The position numbers and the translations under genes were made by a program. A stretch of DNA of 64,000 nt from Halopseudomonas phragmitis (lineage in GTDB: Bacteria > Pseudomonadota > Gammaproteobacteria > Pseudomonadales > Pseudomonadaceae): positions 3,971,154 to 4,035,153 of the forward strand of contig NZ_CP020100.1 in assembly GCF_002056295.1 (NCBI RefSeq), written 5' to 3'. Every line of letters starts with the position of its first letter. Position 1 is the stretch's first letter. This document shows, piece after piece, positions 9,751-20,003 of the stretch. A model generated the notes under the pieces. That model did no database searches. It had not been told where the DNA came from and saw only the letters and a program-made list of their open reading frames with translations.

Positions 9751-9858
9751 CGGCTTGGAACTCCGCTCACAGAGGAGGCCCTATGCTAGCAGGCCTGCCC
9801 GCCAGACGCACCCCGACCCCACTAAGAAGCCGGGAAGCCGCCGGCAGGCGACCGTGAA

Positions 9859-12108
9859 TCAGTGACGCGCCGCCTGAATCTTGCGCAGGTTACCGATCAC
9901 CGACTCCAGCGCCCGGTCGAACAGCTGATTGTCATCAAGCAGGCGCACCAGGCCAGCGTCGTAGTGCTGGGCCAGCGCCGCCGTGGTGAACTCGGCGACT
10001 TTAAGGCCGTTACGATTGACAAAGATATACTTGCCGCTAAAGGCAATGATCGCCGCCAGCTTGCAACGCTGGACCGGCTGCTCACTGCTCAGCGCCAGCT
10101 CGAACCAGCCGCCAGTATGCAGACTCTCGATCCAGGCACTGGCCTTGACACTGGGCAGGTCGTCCACCAGGACAGGTACAGCTTCGGACTCCGACTCAGG
10201 CATCACCGGCTCACAGATTTCGACCGCCGGCGGCGCAGGCTCTGGCTCAGAAATGACGCTCTGATCAGATTCAGGTTCCTCGAATGCTGGTTCAGCCACC
10301 ACCGCCTCAACCCTGGATACGGTCTGATCCAACACTCGGGCCTGCAACCCCTCCAGGCGCTGCAGCAACTCGTTACTATGCGCATCATCCTGGCCGATCA
10401 GGGCAAAACCCTTCTGCAGGGCACGACGCACAGCCAGATGCATACTCTGACGACGCTCCAGCGGCTCATCGGAAGGCTCGATACCAGCCACCAGCTGCTC
10501 TGCCACCGCCACCACCTGACGCCAGGCTGGCGCCTCGCCACCCTCGCGCAACCAGGTTATCTGCATAACCTGGCTCCAGGTGTCGCGCAGCAGATCGACC
10601 ACGAACACCGGCAGCACACGCCCTATCAACAAGCTGTTGAGACTGCGCGCCACTTCGCTGCGGGCGGCCTCAATACGCGCACGCCCCAACTCCGCGTCGC
10701 GGGTACGCTGCTCAATACGCTCCGAACGACGCTGCTCGGAACGCACAAACCCGGTTAACTCGCCATACAACGCTTCAAACAACTCAGGGCCCGGCTGGCT
10801 GTCAGCCAGCAACCGCTCAACGATAGATTCCAGCAAGCCATGCAACTGGTCGCGGCGCAGGTCATCATGATCACTCCAGCCCAGCGTTGCCCGCGCCAGC
10901 TCATTGAGCAGACGTCGAGCTGGATGGGCCGACTGACTAAAGAAGCTTTTGTCAGCAATCGCCACCCGTAGAATCGGCAGCTGCAGGCGTCCGATCATAG
11001 CCTTAAGCGCTGCCGGCAGTTCGTTATCATCAAGTATGAAGTCAAACAGCATCGACACCAAATTGATGACATCGTCGTCAATCCGATTGAGGGTGCGCGC
11101 CTCGCCGGTTGCCTGGCGTCGACTGTTCAGTAATTGCTGGACCCTGGTCCGCAAACCAGCCCCACCCATGTCTTCAGCAGCCAGATCGCCAGCCGGCAGC
11201 TGTGCCAACACGCTGAGCAATTCATGACTGGGAAGGGGGACGGCACCCGGAGTACCCAGTGCCGACAGGGCAGCATCGCCACTGGCATGCCGCCAGCTAC
11301 CGATCAGATCACTGAACAGTGACAAAATTTGCTGCTCTTCCTGCTCGCGAACCTGAATACCACCACGCTCAACACTACCGGTGCCAGGAGCCGAGCGAAC
11401 CGCACCACGCCCGACCTGCGCCAAGCGTAGATCAGGCATGATGCCCGCGGCGATCAATTGTTCATTAAGTTCGGCATAGAGCTGGTCAACCGGGTTGAAC
11501 ACATAGCGCTCGAACAGCTTGAAAATGATCAGCCGAACTTTGATGTCGAGTTGCAATGTGACCAGACTGTCAGCGAATACCTTGGCCAGCAACGCCGGTC
11601 CGAGAGGATTGCTGCGTTCCTCAATGTTGCGCTTGACCAGACTATTGATCCGGGTCGCTAGGTGCGCCAACGGCAATTGGTTGCGCGCGGTTACCCGGCC
11701 CACCATGCTATCCAGTGCAACGCTTTGCTCCAGCTCATCAGGCTGAACCAAGGCCAGGGTATCCAGCTCAAATGACAATCCGCCAACCGGTGAAACTTCG
11801 GGTCGATTTAGCTCTTCAAGCTCACGTACCAGGCCATCGGTACAGCTCTTTTCAATGGCGTGACGCTGCAGGCGGACCAGACGCATGGCTTCAAAAAACA
11901 GAGTCTGATCGGCGTTGCTGCCGGCCCGGTCAGCCATCTCGAACAGACTGTCGTCGGCATTGTCGAACAGGGCTGCCAATGTCGCGCGCAAATATCCGAG
12001 CGCCTTGTCGCGCACAGGCAACAACAACGTCGGAAGGGTGGATACCGGAACCGGCTCACTTGAGCGTCGGACACCACCTATGTGAACAACCTTGGAATCC
12101 TGGGACAT
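9859..12108 (-). CDS. DUF1631 domain protein
   Basis: A 749-residue, mostly helical and acidic cytosolic protein without membrane segments. It resembles the DUF1631 proteins found between ampD and nadC in pseudomonads. The N-terminal part is charged (DNADDSLFEMADRAGSNADQTLFFEAMRLVR). A Glu/Pro-rich linker lies at about residues 600-650, and a small C-terminal domain (WFELALSSEQPVQRCKLA, then IFVNRNGLKVAEFT) looks PilZ-like. PilZ domains bind c-di-GMP, but the usual RxxxR and D/NxSxxG motifs are not clear here, so this is only a suggestion. Biochemical function is unknown. Confidence 0.8.
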   Translation of the reverse strand: MSQDSKVVHIGGVRRSSEPVPVSTLPTLLLPVRDKALGYLRATLAALFDNADDSLFEMADRAGSNADQTLFFEAMRLVRLQRHAIEKSCTDGLVRELEELNRPEVSPVGGLSFELDTLALVQPDELEQSVALDSMVGRVTARNQLPLAHLATRINSLVKRNIEERSNPLGPALLAKVFADSLVTLQLDIKVRLIIFKLFERYVFNPVDQLYAELNEQLIAAGIMPDLRLAQVGRGAVRSAPGTGSVERGGIQVREQEEQQILSLFSDLIGSWRHASGDAALSALGTPGAVPLPSHELLSVLAQLPAGDLAAEDMGGAGLRTRVQQLLNSRRQATGEARTLNRIDDDVINLVSMLFDFILDDNELPAALKAMIGRLQLPILRVAIADKSFFSQSAHPARRLLNELARATLGWSDHDDLRRDQLHGLLESIVERLLADSQPGPELFEALYGELTGFVRSEQRRSERIEQRTRDAELGRARIEAARSEVARSLNSLLIGRVLPVFVVDLLRDTWSQVMQITWLREGGEAPAWRQVVAVAEQLVAGIEPSDEPLERRQSMHLAVRRALQKGFALIGQDDAHSNELLQRLEGLQARVLDQTVSRVEAVVAEPAFEEPESDQSVISEPEPAPPAVEICEPVMPESESEAVPVLVDDLPSVKASAWIESLHTGGWFELALSSEQPVQRCKLAAIIAFSGKYIFVNRNGLKVAEFTTAALAQHYDAGLVRLLDDNQLFDRALESVIGNLRKIQAARH

Positions 12109-12538
12109 GCGCTTTCTCCGGACAAGCCGTGCTTGTCATGAACAACGCCACCGGAGCTTACCCTGCAAAATGTGACCAACTATCCGTAAGTCATAAAATT
12201 GGCGTCAACATAAGGACGCATTATACCGTCTTTCACCGACTGTCCAGACAGCAGAACTCAAGTTTATGACCGACATCACAGATTCTCGGCACAAAACAGC
12301 CAAATAGTCCGCGAGACGCATTCTTGTAACAAATCGACGATCACAGGCAGGCTCGCCCCCGACAACCCCGCCATGCTGTGCACAGCGCCGAAGCAGAGCG
12401 CGCAATTGTGGTTTATGCTCAATAGCGTAAAGCGCCATGCTGGCGGCCAGCAATCAGCTCCGCCTATCACGGCGGGGCGAATGTTTCTGCCGCATTCGCA
12501 CTAATGACTATAACAACCTCTTCGGGAGATTTTAATCG
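12109..12538. other. Divergent intergenic region, no gene seen
   Basis: This 430-bp gap separates the minus-strand DUF1631 gene and the plus-strand symporter. No convincing frame is present on either strand. It ends with a good ribosome site (TCGGGAGATTTTAATCG) before the ATG at 12539. Promoters for both genes must lie here, but I could not fix a single best -35/-10 pair. Confidence 0.6.
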
Positions 12539-13909
12539 ATGGAGTCGCTCATTGATGTGATCAACGCCATAAACGGCGTTGTTTGGGGGCCAGCAATGCT
12601 GATATTGCTGGCAGGTACCGGTCTGTACCTGACCTTCGGTCTCAAGTTCACGCCACAACGCCGTATCGGCTTCGGTTTCAAGATGCTGTGGAAAGGTCGC
12701 AAGAGCAGTGAAGAGGGCGATATCAGCCCTTTCAACGCCCTGATGACCGCACTGTCAGCCACCATCGGTACCGGTAACATCGCCGGCGTGGCCACCGCCC
12801 TGTTTTTCGGCGGTCCCGGCGCACTGTTCTGGATGTGGGCCATCGCAGTGGTCGGCATGGCCACCAAATTCACCGAAGCGGTGTTGGCGGTCCACTTCCG
12901 GGAAAAGGATGCACTGGGCAACCACGTCGGCGGCCCGATGTACTACATCAAAAATGGCCTGGGCCCGAAATGGAAGTGGCTTGGTGTTCTGTTCGCCATC
13001 TTCGGCATGCTGGCCGGTTTCGGTATCGGCAACACCATTCAGTCCAATTCGGTCTCCGACGCCCTGTCGAGCACATTTGGCATCCACCCACTGGTGACCG
13101 GGATCGTGATTGCCGTGCTGGTTGCCCTGGTACTGCTCGGCGGCATCAAGCGCATCGGTGAAGTGGCGGGCAAGCTGGTCCCGCTGATGGCGCTGTTCTA
13201 TGTAGGTGGCGGCCTGATCATCCTGATCATCCATGCCGACAAGCTGCCGGAAGCCTTCGGCATGATCTTCTACTACGCCTTCAACCCGATCGCTGCTACC
13301 GGCGGTTTCGCTGGCGCCGCCGTCTGGGCAGCGATGCGCTTCGGTATCGCCCGTGGGGTGTTCTCCAACGAGGCAGGTCTGGGCAGCGCGCCGATTGCTC
13401 ACGCAGCAGCTCAAACCAACAACCCGATCCGTCAGGGCACCGTAGCCATGCTCGGCACCTTCATCGACACCATCATCGTCTGCTCGATCACCGGCCTGGT
13501 GATTCTAGTAACCGGTGTCTGGGATAGCGGAGCCAACGGAGCCTCGCTGTCGGCTATGGCGTTCAATGCAGGCCTGCCGGGCGGCTGGGGTCAGTACATT
13601 GTCAGTATCGGTCTAGCTGTGTTTGCCTTCACCACCATCATTGGCTGGAGCTTCTATGGTGAAAAGTGCACCCAGTTCCTGTTCGGCGAACGATCCAACC
13701 TGCCGTTCCGCCTGATCTGGGTGCTTGCCATTCCGCTTGGCACCCTACCAGCAATCGACCTGGGCACCATCTGGCTGGTGGCCGACACCCTGAATGCGAT
13801 GATGGCTATCCCCAACCTGATTGCCCTGCTACTGCTCAGTCCGGTGGTCTTCAAGCTGACCAAGGACTACTTCAGCAACCCGGCCAATCTGCTCAAGGAA
13901 ACCAAGTAA
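12539..13909 (+). CDS. Alanine/glycine:cation symporter (AGCS family)
   Basis: This 456-residue inner-membrane carrier takes up alanine or glycine with sodium. Typical AGCS stretches are [23 protein letters not shown] (near residue 65), [18 protein letters not shown], the [12 protein letters not shown] segment, and [17 protein letters not shown]. About ten helices are visible and the length matches the family. The start has a good GGGAG site. A strong terminator directly follows, so it is probably a single-gene unit. The exact substrate cannot be read from the sequence. Confidence 0.92.
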   Translation: MESLIDVINAINGVVWGPAMLILLAGTGLYLTFGLKFTPQRRIGFGFKMLWKGRKSSEEGDISPFNALMTALSATIGTGNIAGVATALFFGGPGALFWMWAIAVVGMATKFTEAVLAVHFREKDALGNHVGGPMYYIKNGLGPKWKWLGVLFAIFGMLAGFGIGNTIQSNSVSDALSSTFGIHPLVTGIVIAVLVALVLLGGIKRIGEVAGKLVPLMALFYVGGGLIILIIHADKLPEAFGMIFYYAFNPIAATGGFAGAAVWAAMRFGIARGVFSNEAGLGSAPIAHAAAQTNNPIRQGTVAMLGTFIDTIIVCSITGLVILVTGVWDSGANGASLSAMAFNAGLPGGWGQYIVSIGLAVFAFTTIIGWSFYGEKCTQFLFGERSNLPFRLIWVLAIPLGTLPAIDLGTIWLVADTLNAMMAIPNLIALLLLSPVVFKLTKDYFSNPANLLKETK

Positions 13910-13916
13910 GCACTTC

Positions 13917-13948
13917 AGCCCGGGCCGCCCCGCAACGGCCCGGGCTTT
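13917..13948 (+). terminator. Intrinsic terminator of the symporter gene
   Basis: The hairpin AGCCCGGGCC and GGCCCGGGCT is followed by a short T run. A TATACT hexamer just downstream (about 13953) is a plausible -10 element for nadC. Confidence 0.75.
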
Positions 13949-13991
13949 AGGGTATACTCCCGCGCATTATCGATGTGCTCCCGGAGTCCGC

Positions 13992-14843
13992 ATGCCCAAC
14001 CTGACCCTTGCCAGCCTGCACACCAGCATTGAAGAAGATGTGCGTCGCGCCCTGACTGAAGATGTCGGCAGTGGCGATATCACTGCTGCACTGATTCCCG
14101 CCGAACGCCAGGCTCAGGCCCGGATCATCACCCGTGAACCGGCCGTATTCTGTGGCGTGGCCTGGGCCAACGAAGTGCTGCGTCAGGTTGACCCCAAGAT
14201 TCACGCCGACTGGCACGCCGCCGATGGCGATCAATTGCAGGCCAACCAGACCCTGTGCCTGCTGCAAGGCCCGGCCCGTGGGCTGCTGACCGCCGAGCGC
14301 AGCATACTCAATTTCCTGCAAACCCTGTCAGCTACGGCAACACGCAGCCGCCATTTCGCCAATCTGGTTGAAGGCACCAATGTGCGCCTGCTCGATACCC
14401 GAAAAACCCTGCCGGGCCTACGTCTGGCGCAGAAATACGCAGTGACCTGCGGCGGCTGCGACAACCACCGCATCGGTCTGTACGATGCCTTCCTGATCAA
14501 GGAAAATCATATCGCCACCTGCGGCGGCATCGCCCAGGCGATCACTGCCGCCCGGGCTCTGGCGCCGGGCAAGCCGGTAGAGGTCGAAGTGGAAAGCCTG
14601 GATGAACTGCGCCAAGCGCTTGAGGCTGGCGCCGACATTATCATGCTCGACGAACTCAGCCTGGAAGACATGCGCACGGCCGTTCAACTGACCGCTGGCC
14701 GGGCCAAGCTGGAAGCCTCTGGCGGCATCAATGAAACCACCCTGCGCAGCGTCGCTGAAACCGGGGTCGATTACATTTCAATCGGCAGTCTGACCAAGGA
14801 CATCAAGGCGGTGGACCTGTCCATGCGCCTGCATCTGCTGTAA
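13992..14843 (+). CDS. nadC: Nicotinate-nucleotide diphosphorylase (carboxylating)
   Basis: This 283-residue cytosolic enzyme makes nicotinate mononucleotide from quinolinate and PRPP in NAD synthesis. Signature segments are [17 protein letters not shown] (near 20), [16 protein letters not shown], the phosphate-binding [17 protein letters not shown] with [10 protein letters not shown], and the C-terminal [11 protein letters not shown] and LEASGGINE motifs. Length equals the family norm. The last codons run into a GTAAGC/GCTTAC hairpin shared with the convergent HDOD gene at 14853. Confidence 0.95.
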   Translation: MPNLTLASLHTSIEEDVRRALTEDVGSGDITAALIPAERQAQARIITREPAVFCGVAWANEVLRQVDPKIHADWHAADGDQLQANQTLCLLQGPARGLLTAERSILNFLQTLSATATRSRHFANLVEGTNVRLLDTRKTLPGLRLAQKYAVTCGGCDNHRIGLYDAFLIKENHIATCGGIAQAITAARALAPGKPVEVEVESLDELRQALEAGADIIMLDELSLEDMRTAVQLTAGRAKLEASGGINETTLRSVAETGVDYISIGSLTKDIKAVDLSMRLHLL

Positions 14844-14852
14844 GCAAAACGC

Positions 14853-15893
14853 TTACGAACAGCGCTCCAGCGCCTGCCGGGCCACCTGCAGGCGCCGCAT
14901 TTGCAGTTCGTTGACCGGCTCCTGCGACGCCGCAGCAAGCCCACTTCTAGTCGCCAGCAATTGCTGCTGACAAACACGCATGGCCAGCTCCAGACGCTCT
15001 ACATCTGCCGCCGGTGCCAGCACCTGTGCAGACTCGGTCATAGCCTCGAGTACCTGATAGCACCCAGCCGGAAAGTTCCAGGCCCGAGCCACCCCGGCAT
15101 TCAAACGCCGGCCCAGACGCAGCCAGTCGCGCAAAAACAACTCGCTGGCCACATAACCACCACGAGGGAAACGACTATCCAGCAACTGACAACCCACCAT
15201 CAACCCCAGGTGACTGCAGATGCCGGCTAGATAGGCATGAAACTCATTACCACGCTCGGCCCGCGCCAGTGCGGCGCAAACCTGAGCCACCCGTTCCGAC
15301 TGGCGCCACAGCAGATCGCCGGCCAACTGACCGAAATGGCCGTCACGGGTATTGAAGATCGGCCGTACCAGCAGATTGGCCACAACCTGGCGCAGCCCTC
15401 GCTCGCCCAGCAACACTACCGCCTGCTCAAGACTGGTGACTTCCTTGCTGCGCCGATAGTAGGAACTGTTGGCCACACGCAAGACTTCACCAACCGCCAC
15501 CAGATCACGCCCGATCATCTCGGCCAACCCCTTGCTGCTGACCGTAGGGCTACGGAAATGGCTCATCAGTTGCGGCAATAAAGACGGCAACCTGGGTACC
15601 AGGCTGGAGTCCTTCAAGTCCCCCGCCAGCACGCCTTTCAAGGCCTTCAAGGCCTGCTGTTCGAATTCGTTCGGAGGTTGTATCAGCGGCGTATCGAGAC
15701 CAAACAGGCTAGCCACAACCGCCAATTCCAGGTCAGTGTTCAGCTGGGCGGGGGCAGAGGCTGCGACAGGCGATTCTCGATGCGATACCTTTGGCGGCTC
15801 TCCGGCAACAACAGGCTCAACCCTGGCCGGGGCTGGTTGGCGGCCCAGCAGCCGATGCATCAGTTGGCGCAGCATGCACTCACCTGCCGGCAT
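14853..15893 (-). CDS. HDOD domain protein
   Basis: A 346-residue cytosolic protein with an HDOD domain at about residues 95-300. Typical elements are LPSLLPQLMSHFRSPTVSSKGLAEMIGRD, LRVANSSYYRR and SLEQAVVLLGERGLRQVVANLLVRPIF. HDOD proteins are non-catalytic relatives of HD phosphohydrolases that act as signalling adaptors. The N-terminal 80 residues are rich in Pro and Ala and probably disordered. An internal ATG at 15875 is an alternative start. It is the last gene of a tesB-HAD-HDOD string in the same direction. Confidence 0.85.
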   Translation of the reverse strand: MPAGECMLRQLMHRLLGRQPAPARVEPVVAGEPPKVSHRESPVAASAPAQLNTDLELAVVASLFGLDTPLIQPPNEFEQQALKALKGVLAGDLKDSSLVPRLPSLLPQLMSHFRSPTVSSKGLAEMIGRDLVAVGEVLRVANSSYYRRSKEVTSLEQAVVLLGERGLRQVVANLLVRPIFNTRDGHFGQLAGDLLWRQSERVAQVCAALARAERGNEFHAYLAGICSHLGLMVGCQLLDSRFPRGGYVASELFLRDWLRLGRRLNAGVARAWNFPAGCYQVLEAMTESAQVLAPAADVERLELAMRVCQQQLLATRSGLAAASQEPVNELQMRRLQVARQALERCS

Positions 15894-15912
15894 GCGCCCA
15901 CCCCCAGGCCCA

Positions 15913-16497
15913 TCAAGCCTTCAGTTCCCAAAGTAACTGGCGACAATCCGGCAGATGCCAGTCAGCCAGCGCCGGCCACAGGTTACTGTCATGCACCAGG
16001 CAGGTACGACAGCCCGCCGCCCGCCCAGCCTCAAGATCAAACCGATAATCGCCGACCATGACCGCCTGTTCGGCTGACAACCCCCAACTGTCCAGCAGCA
16101 GCCGAATTCCACCAGGGTCCGGTTTGGGTGGCGCATCATCCCGCCCCAGAATACTGCCAGCGGCAAAACAATCGAGCACCCCGATAACCTCCAGTGACGA
16201 AGCGGCCACCTGACGCAGATTACGAGTCAGGATCCCCAGATGCTTACCCTCACGATGCAACTGGCGGACCAAGTCGGCCGCTCCCGGAGCCGGCTCGACC
16301 TCGCGCGCAAGACGCAGCTCAATGGCGTTCAATTCAGCCTGCATGGCCAGCCGCTCTGCCCCCGGCAAGGCCGCCATATACCCTAGGATGTCCTGTTCGG
16401 CCGGCACTCCCAGCTCACGACGAATGGCCGGAAAATCATGCTGAGCGATGGTCAGGGTGCCATCCAGATCAAAGATCCAGGCCTGCAGATCGCGCAT
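15913..16497 (-). CDS. HAD-superfamily phosphatase
   Basis: A 194-residue cytosolic hydrolase with all HAD motifs: motif I FDLDGTL (D10 nucleophile, D12 acid), motif II ILTRN, the lysine in PPKPDPGGI, and motif IV MVGDYRFDLEAGRAAG. The cap is helical, as in phosphoglycolate phosphatases and pyrophosphatase PpaX-like enzymes, but the substrate is not given by the sequence. It lies 2 bases downstream of tesB and 19 bases before the HDOD gene, so all three are probably one transcript. Confidence 0.87.
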   Translation of the reverse strand: MRDLQAWIFDLDGTLTIAQHDFPAIRRELGVPAEQDILGYMAALPGAERLAMQAELNAIELRLAREVEPAPGAADLVRQLHREGKHLGILTRNLRQVAASSLEVIGVLDCFAAGSILGRDDAPPKPDPGGIRLLLDSWGLSAEQAVMVGDYRFDLEAGRAAGCRTCLVHDSNLWPALADWHLPDCRQLLWELKA

Positions 16498-16499
16498 GA

Positions 16500-17363
16500 T
16501 CAGGGCTGCAGCTTGCGCATCAGCGACTCCTGGGTTACCGATGCTACCAGCACCCCGTCGCGATTGAAGATCTGCCCACGTGACAGGCCACGCGAACCAC
16601 TGGCTGACGGGCTATCCATGGCGTACAGCAGCCAGTCATCCATGCGCAACGGGCGGTGATACCAAAGCGCATGATCCAGGCTGGCCACCTGGGTATCCCG
16701 GGACCACGACGATACCGCATGGGGCTGCAGCGCAGTGCCCAGCAGGTGGAAGTCCGAAGCGTAGGCCAGCAGATAGCGGTGTACCTGCGGGTCGTTAGGC
16801 AGACTGCCATCGGCCTTGAACCACATATAGCGGCGCGGCTCGGCCGGCTTCGGGTCGAACGGCGAGAAATTACCGACCGGGCGAATCTCGATCGGCTTGT
16901 CCATGATCACCTTGTCGCGCACCTTTTCGTGGATCAGGTGCTGGTAGCGACGGGTCAGCTCGGTCTCATTAGCCAACCCTTCCGGCCCGGGAACATCAGG
17001 CATCTCGACCTGATGTGAATAGCCCTCTTCATCCCCCTGAAACGAGCAGATCATGGTGAAGATCGGCTTGCCCTTCTGGATCGCCTGCACCCGGCGGGTA
17101 GTAAAACTGCCGCCGTCACGCAACGGATCGACCTGATAGACAATCGGCAGGCTGGCATCGCCCGGGCGCAGGAAGTACCCATGCACCGAATGCACATGCC
17201 GCTCGGCTGCAACTGTCTGACTGGCGGCCGACAGCGACTGGCCCAATACCTGGCCGCCGAACAACTGCTTGAAGCCCAGATCCTGACTCATTCCGCGGAA
17301 CAGGTTTTCTTCGATCTTTTCCAACGCCAACAGGCGTACCAGATCATCCAGCAGTTGGCTCAT
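16500..17363 (-). CDS. tesB: Acyl-CoA thioesterase II
   Basis: A 287-residue double hot-dog thioesterase that hydrolyses acyl-CoA to the free acid and CoA. Recognised by the N terminus MSQLLDDLVRLLALEKIEENLFRG, then FGGQVLGQSLSAA, VHSVHGYFLRPGD, GGSFTTRRVQAIQ, the second-domain HALWYHRP, and the C-terminal VASVTQESLMR with the conserved Gln. The frame is open to 17513, but the ATG at 17363 follows AGGAGCCCAT at good spacing and matches the family start. It is the first gene of the tesB-HAD-HDOD string. Confidence 0.93.
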   Translation of the reverse strand: MSQLLDDLVRLLALEKIEENLFRGMSQDLGFKQLFGGQVLGQSLSAASQTVAAERHVHSVHGYFLRPGDASLPIVYQVDPLRDGGSFTTRRVQAIQKGKPIFTMICSFQGDEEGYSHQVEMPDVPGPEGLANETELTRRYQHLIHEKVRDKVIMDKPIEIRPVGNFSPFDPKPAEPRRYMWFKADGSLPNDPQVHRYLLAYASDFHLLGTALQPHAVSSWSRDTQVASLDHALWYHRPLRMDDWLLYAMDSPSASGSRGLSRGQIFNRDGVLVASVTQESLMRKLQP

Positions 17364-17505
17364 ATGGGCTCCTCGACAGCAAACAGGGATACTGCGACAG
17401 CCTGCCGCAGCAACGTTCATTCTAACCACGAACCCGGGATTTGGGTAACATTGCCAAGCCAGCATGGCGCTATATCGATTCATTCCGGAACATAAAGGCC
17501 ACCCC

Positions 17506-18429
17506 ATGGACATTCCTCTGGTGTACCACCCGGATTACAGTTTCGAGTTTCCCGAGCAACATCGTTTTCCGATGGACAAGTTCGTGCGCCTGCACGATCA
17601 CCTGCGTGCCAGCGGCGTTCTGCATACTGACAACCTGCATCAACCCACGCATTGCCCCGATGAAATCCTGAGTCTGGCCCACGACCCCGGCTACGTCGCC
17701 CGCTTTCGTAACAACAGCCTCGGCCCGCAGGAACTGCGACGCCTGGGGCTGCCCTGGAGCGAGGCGCTGGTGCGCCGTACCACCCGCGCGGTTGGTGGCT
17801 CACTGCTGACCGCCGAACTGGCCCTTCAGCACGGTCTGGCCTGCCATCTGGCCGGCGGCACCCACCACGCCCACTACGACTTCGCCTCAGGGTTTTGCGT
17901 CTACAACGACCTGGCAATCATCAGCCGCTACCTGCTCACCAGTGGCCGCATCCAGCGGGTGCTGATTTTCGACTGCGACGTGCATCAGGGCGACGGTACT
18001 GCCCGTATCCTCGAACACGACAGCGAAGCCATTACCGTCTCACTGCATTGCGAAAGCAACTTCCCTGCGCGCAAGGCTCACAGTGACTGGGACATTCCCC
18101 TGCCCCGACAGTTGGATGACGCAGGCTATCTCAAGGTAGTCGAAGATGTACTGGGCTACCTGCTGCCGCTCTACCAGCCCGACCTGGTCCTCTATGACGC
18201 TGGGGTTGACGTGCACCGGGACGACGCCCTGGGCTATCTGAACCTGACCGACCAGGGCCTGGCAGCCCGTGACCGCCTCGTTCTGGAGCATTGCCTGGGC
18301 CGTGACATTCCGGTCTGCGCCGTGATCGGCGGTGGTTACTCCAAAGACCGCGATGCCCTGGCACGGCGTCACGGCATACTCCACCACTGCGCCCAGACCA
18401 TCTGGCACGAACGCGGGCTAGGCCGCTGA
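17506..18429 (+). CDS. Histone deacetylase family protein
   Basis: A 307-residue zinc deacetylase-like enzyme of the arginase/deacetylase fold, in the class related to acetylpolyamine and acetoin utilisation deacetylases. It has LAGGTHHAHYDFASGFCVYNDLA with the catalytic His pair, FDCDVHQGDGTA with zinc ligands Asp and His, and YDAGVDVHRDDALG with the third ligand. Bacterial substrates are small acetylated molecules or acetyl-lysine; which one is unknown. A longer frame begins at 17464, but the ATG at 17506 gives the usual N terminus. It is divergent from tesB. Confidence 0.88.
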   Translation: MDIPLVYHPDYSFEFPEQHRFPMDKFVRLHDHLRASGVLHTDNLHQPTHCPDEILSLAHDPGYVARFRNNSLGPQELRRLGLPWSEALVRRTTRAVGGSLLTAELALQHGLACHLAGGTHHAHYDFASGFCVYNDLAIISRYLLTSGRIQRVLIFDCDVHQGDGTARILEHDSEAITVSLHCESNFPARKAHSDWDIPLPRQLDDAGYLKVVEDVLGYLLPLYQPDLVLYDAGVDVHRDDALGYLNLTDQGLAARDRLVLEHCLGRDIPVCAVIGGGYSKDRDALARRHGILHHCAQTIWHERGLGR

Positions 18430-18504
18430 CCCCAGTCTGCAGCATTTGCCGGGCTGCCCGGCTTTACTTACACTGCGCGCTCTGCCTGATACGACGACAC
18501 GCCG

Positions 18505-19740
18505 ATGCCCACCAATCGCCCCAACATTGCCATTATCGGCGCAGGTCCGACCGGCCTGATGGCCGCCGAACGTCTCAGTGCGGCAGGCTTGCAGGTTGAC
18601 TTGTATGACGCCATGCCCTCGGTCGGACGCAAGTTTCTGCTGGCCGGAGTCGGCGGCATGAACATTACCCACTCAGAACCCAAACCGGAGTTCATTCAGC
18701 GCTACCGTGAAGCCAGCGATTGGGTCGGGCAATGGCTTGCGCAGTTCGACGCCGAGCAGTTACGCAACTGGATTCAAGGGCTGGGCATCGACACTTTCAT
18801 CGGCAGCTCCGGCCGGGTGTTCCCCACCGACATGAAAGCCGCCCCGCTGTTGCGGGCCTGGCTGCGGCGCCTGCGTGATCAGGGCGTGCAACTGCATACC
18901 CGGCATCGCTGGCTCGGCTGGGAGCAACAACAACTACGCTTCGACACCCCCGCCGGCCCCTATCTGGCCCAGGCCGACGCCACGGTACTGACTCTGGGCG
19001 GCGGCAGTTGGGCGCGCCTGGGCTCGGACGGACACTGGACTGAGCTGCTCGAACCCTGTGGCGTGGAAATCAACCCACTGCGCCCGGCCAACTGCGGGTT
19101 CATCTGTCACTGGAGTGAATATCTCAGCCAGCGTTTCGCCGGTCAGCCGCTGAAACCGGTCATTGCCCAAGTCACCAGCGCCAGCGGTGAGATACTGAGC
19201 CGGCGCGGCGAATGCATTGTCACCCACGATGGCATGGAGGGCAGCCTGATCTACGCTCTGTCTGCCGAACTGCGCCAACAACTGGAACAACAGGGGCAAG
19301 CCCGATTGACCCTGGATATGGCGCCCGACCGTGACCAGGCCCAGCTCGAACGGCTACTCAGCCAACCGCGCAAGGGCCAGTCACTGGCCTCAGTGCTGCG
19401 CAAAAAAGCCGGCCTCGACCCGCTCAAAGTGGCCCTGCTGCATGAGCACCTGTGCCATGAACAGCTACAGAACCCGGCAGCATTGGCGGCTGGCATCAAA
19501 CAGCTCGGCATCAACTTCAGCGCCACCCGGCCGCTGGACGAGGCGATCAGCAGCGCCGGCGGCGTGATGGCCACGGCGCTGACCCACGGTCTGATGCTCA
19601 AAGCCCTGCCTGGAGTGTTTTGTGCCGGAGAAATGCTCGACTGGGAAGCGCCGACCGGCGGCTACCTGCTGACCGCCTGTTTCGCCAGCGGCCAGGTGGT
19701 CGCAAACGGGGTACTGGAGTGGCTGGACAATAAATCCTAG
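18505..19740 (+). CDS. FAD-dependent oxidoreductase, TIGR03862/HI0933 type
   Basis: A 411-residue cytosolic flavoprotein. The dinucleotide motif IAIIGAGPTGLMAAERLSAAG lies near residues 8-28, followed by the family motif GRKFLLAGVGGMNITHSEP, a second glycine-rich VLTLGGGSWARLGSDG, and the C-terminal FCAGEMLDWEAPTGGYLLTACFASG that closes the FAD site. This group is related to BaiN/YhiN proteins; the physiological reaction is not established. It is 75 bases after the deacetylase gene in the same direction. Downstream lies a repeat-containing gap, then the convergent SDR gene. Confidence 0.88.
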   Translation: MPTNRPNIAIIGAGPTGLMAAERLSAAGLQVDLYDAMPSVGRKFLLAGVGGMNITHSEPKPEFIQRYREASDWVGQWLAQFDAEQLRNWIQGLGIDTFIGSSGRVFPTDMKAAPLLRAWLRRLRDQGVQLHTRHRWLGWEQQQLRFDTPAGPYLAQADATVLTLGGGSWARLGSDGHWTELLEPCGVEINPLRPANCGFICHWSEYLSQRFAGQPLKPVIAQVTSASGEILSRRGECIVTHDGMEGSLIYALSAELRQQLEQQGQARLTLDMAPDRDQAQLERLLSQPRKGQSLASVLRKKAGLDPLKVALLHEHLCHEQLQNPAALAAGIKQLGINFSATRPLDEAISSAGGVMATALTHGLMLKALPGVFCAGEMLDWEAPTGGYLLTACFASGQVVANGVLEWLDNKS

Positions 19741-19963
19741 GGCTGTTGACGTTTCATCGTAACCGCGCTGGAGCCGGGCTGGGCGCAGAGCGCCTTTGGA
19801 GGGCCCCATGCACGGGAACGATCTAATCCCCTGGGAGTGTCGCGCGCCTGCGCGACACAGAGCTATCCTGCAACACCTTGCTATCCGGCAGCTCCAGCAT
19901 CGCGCGGCGCTGGGCGGCATTCCGACGACGCTCCCCAGATCAGGCACCAGTCTCCGTGCAATC

Positions 19964-20003
19964 CCCTGAGACTGAGCTTATGTGCAATTAATCAGTGTTT
20001 TCC
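19964..20003. repeat. MITE-like element, end copy
   Basis: The segment ends TGTGCAATTAATCAGTGTTTTCC and is nearly identical to the right end of the short copy at 26087-26172. No matching left end could be found in the 220 bp back to the flavoprotein stop, so this copy looks truncated or diverged. It touches the stop codon of the minus-strand SDR gene. The rest of the gap 19741-19963 holds no convincing gene. Confidence 0.6.
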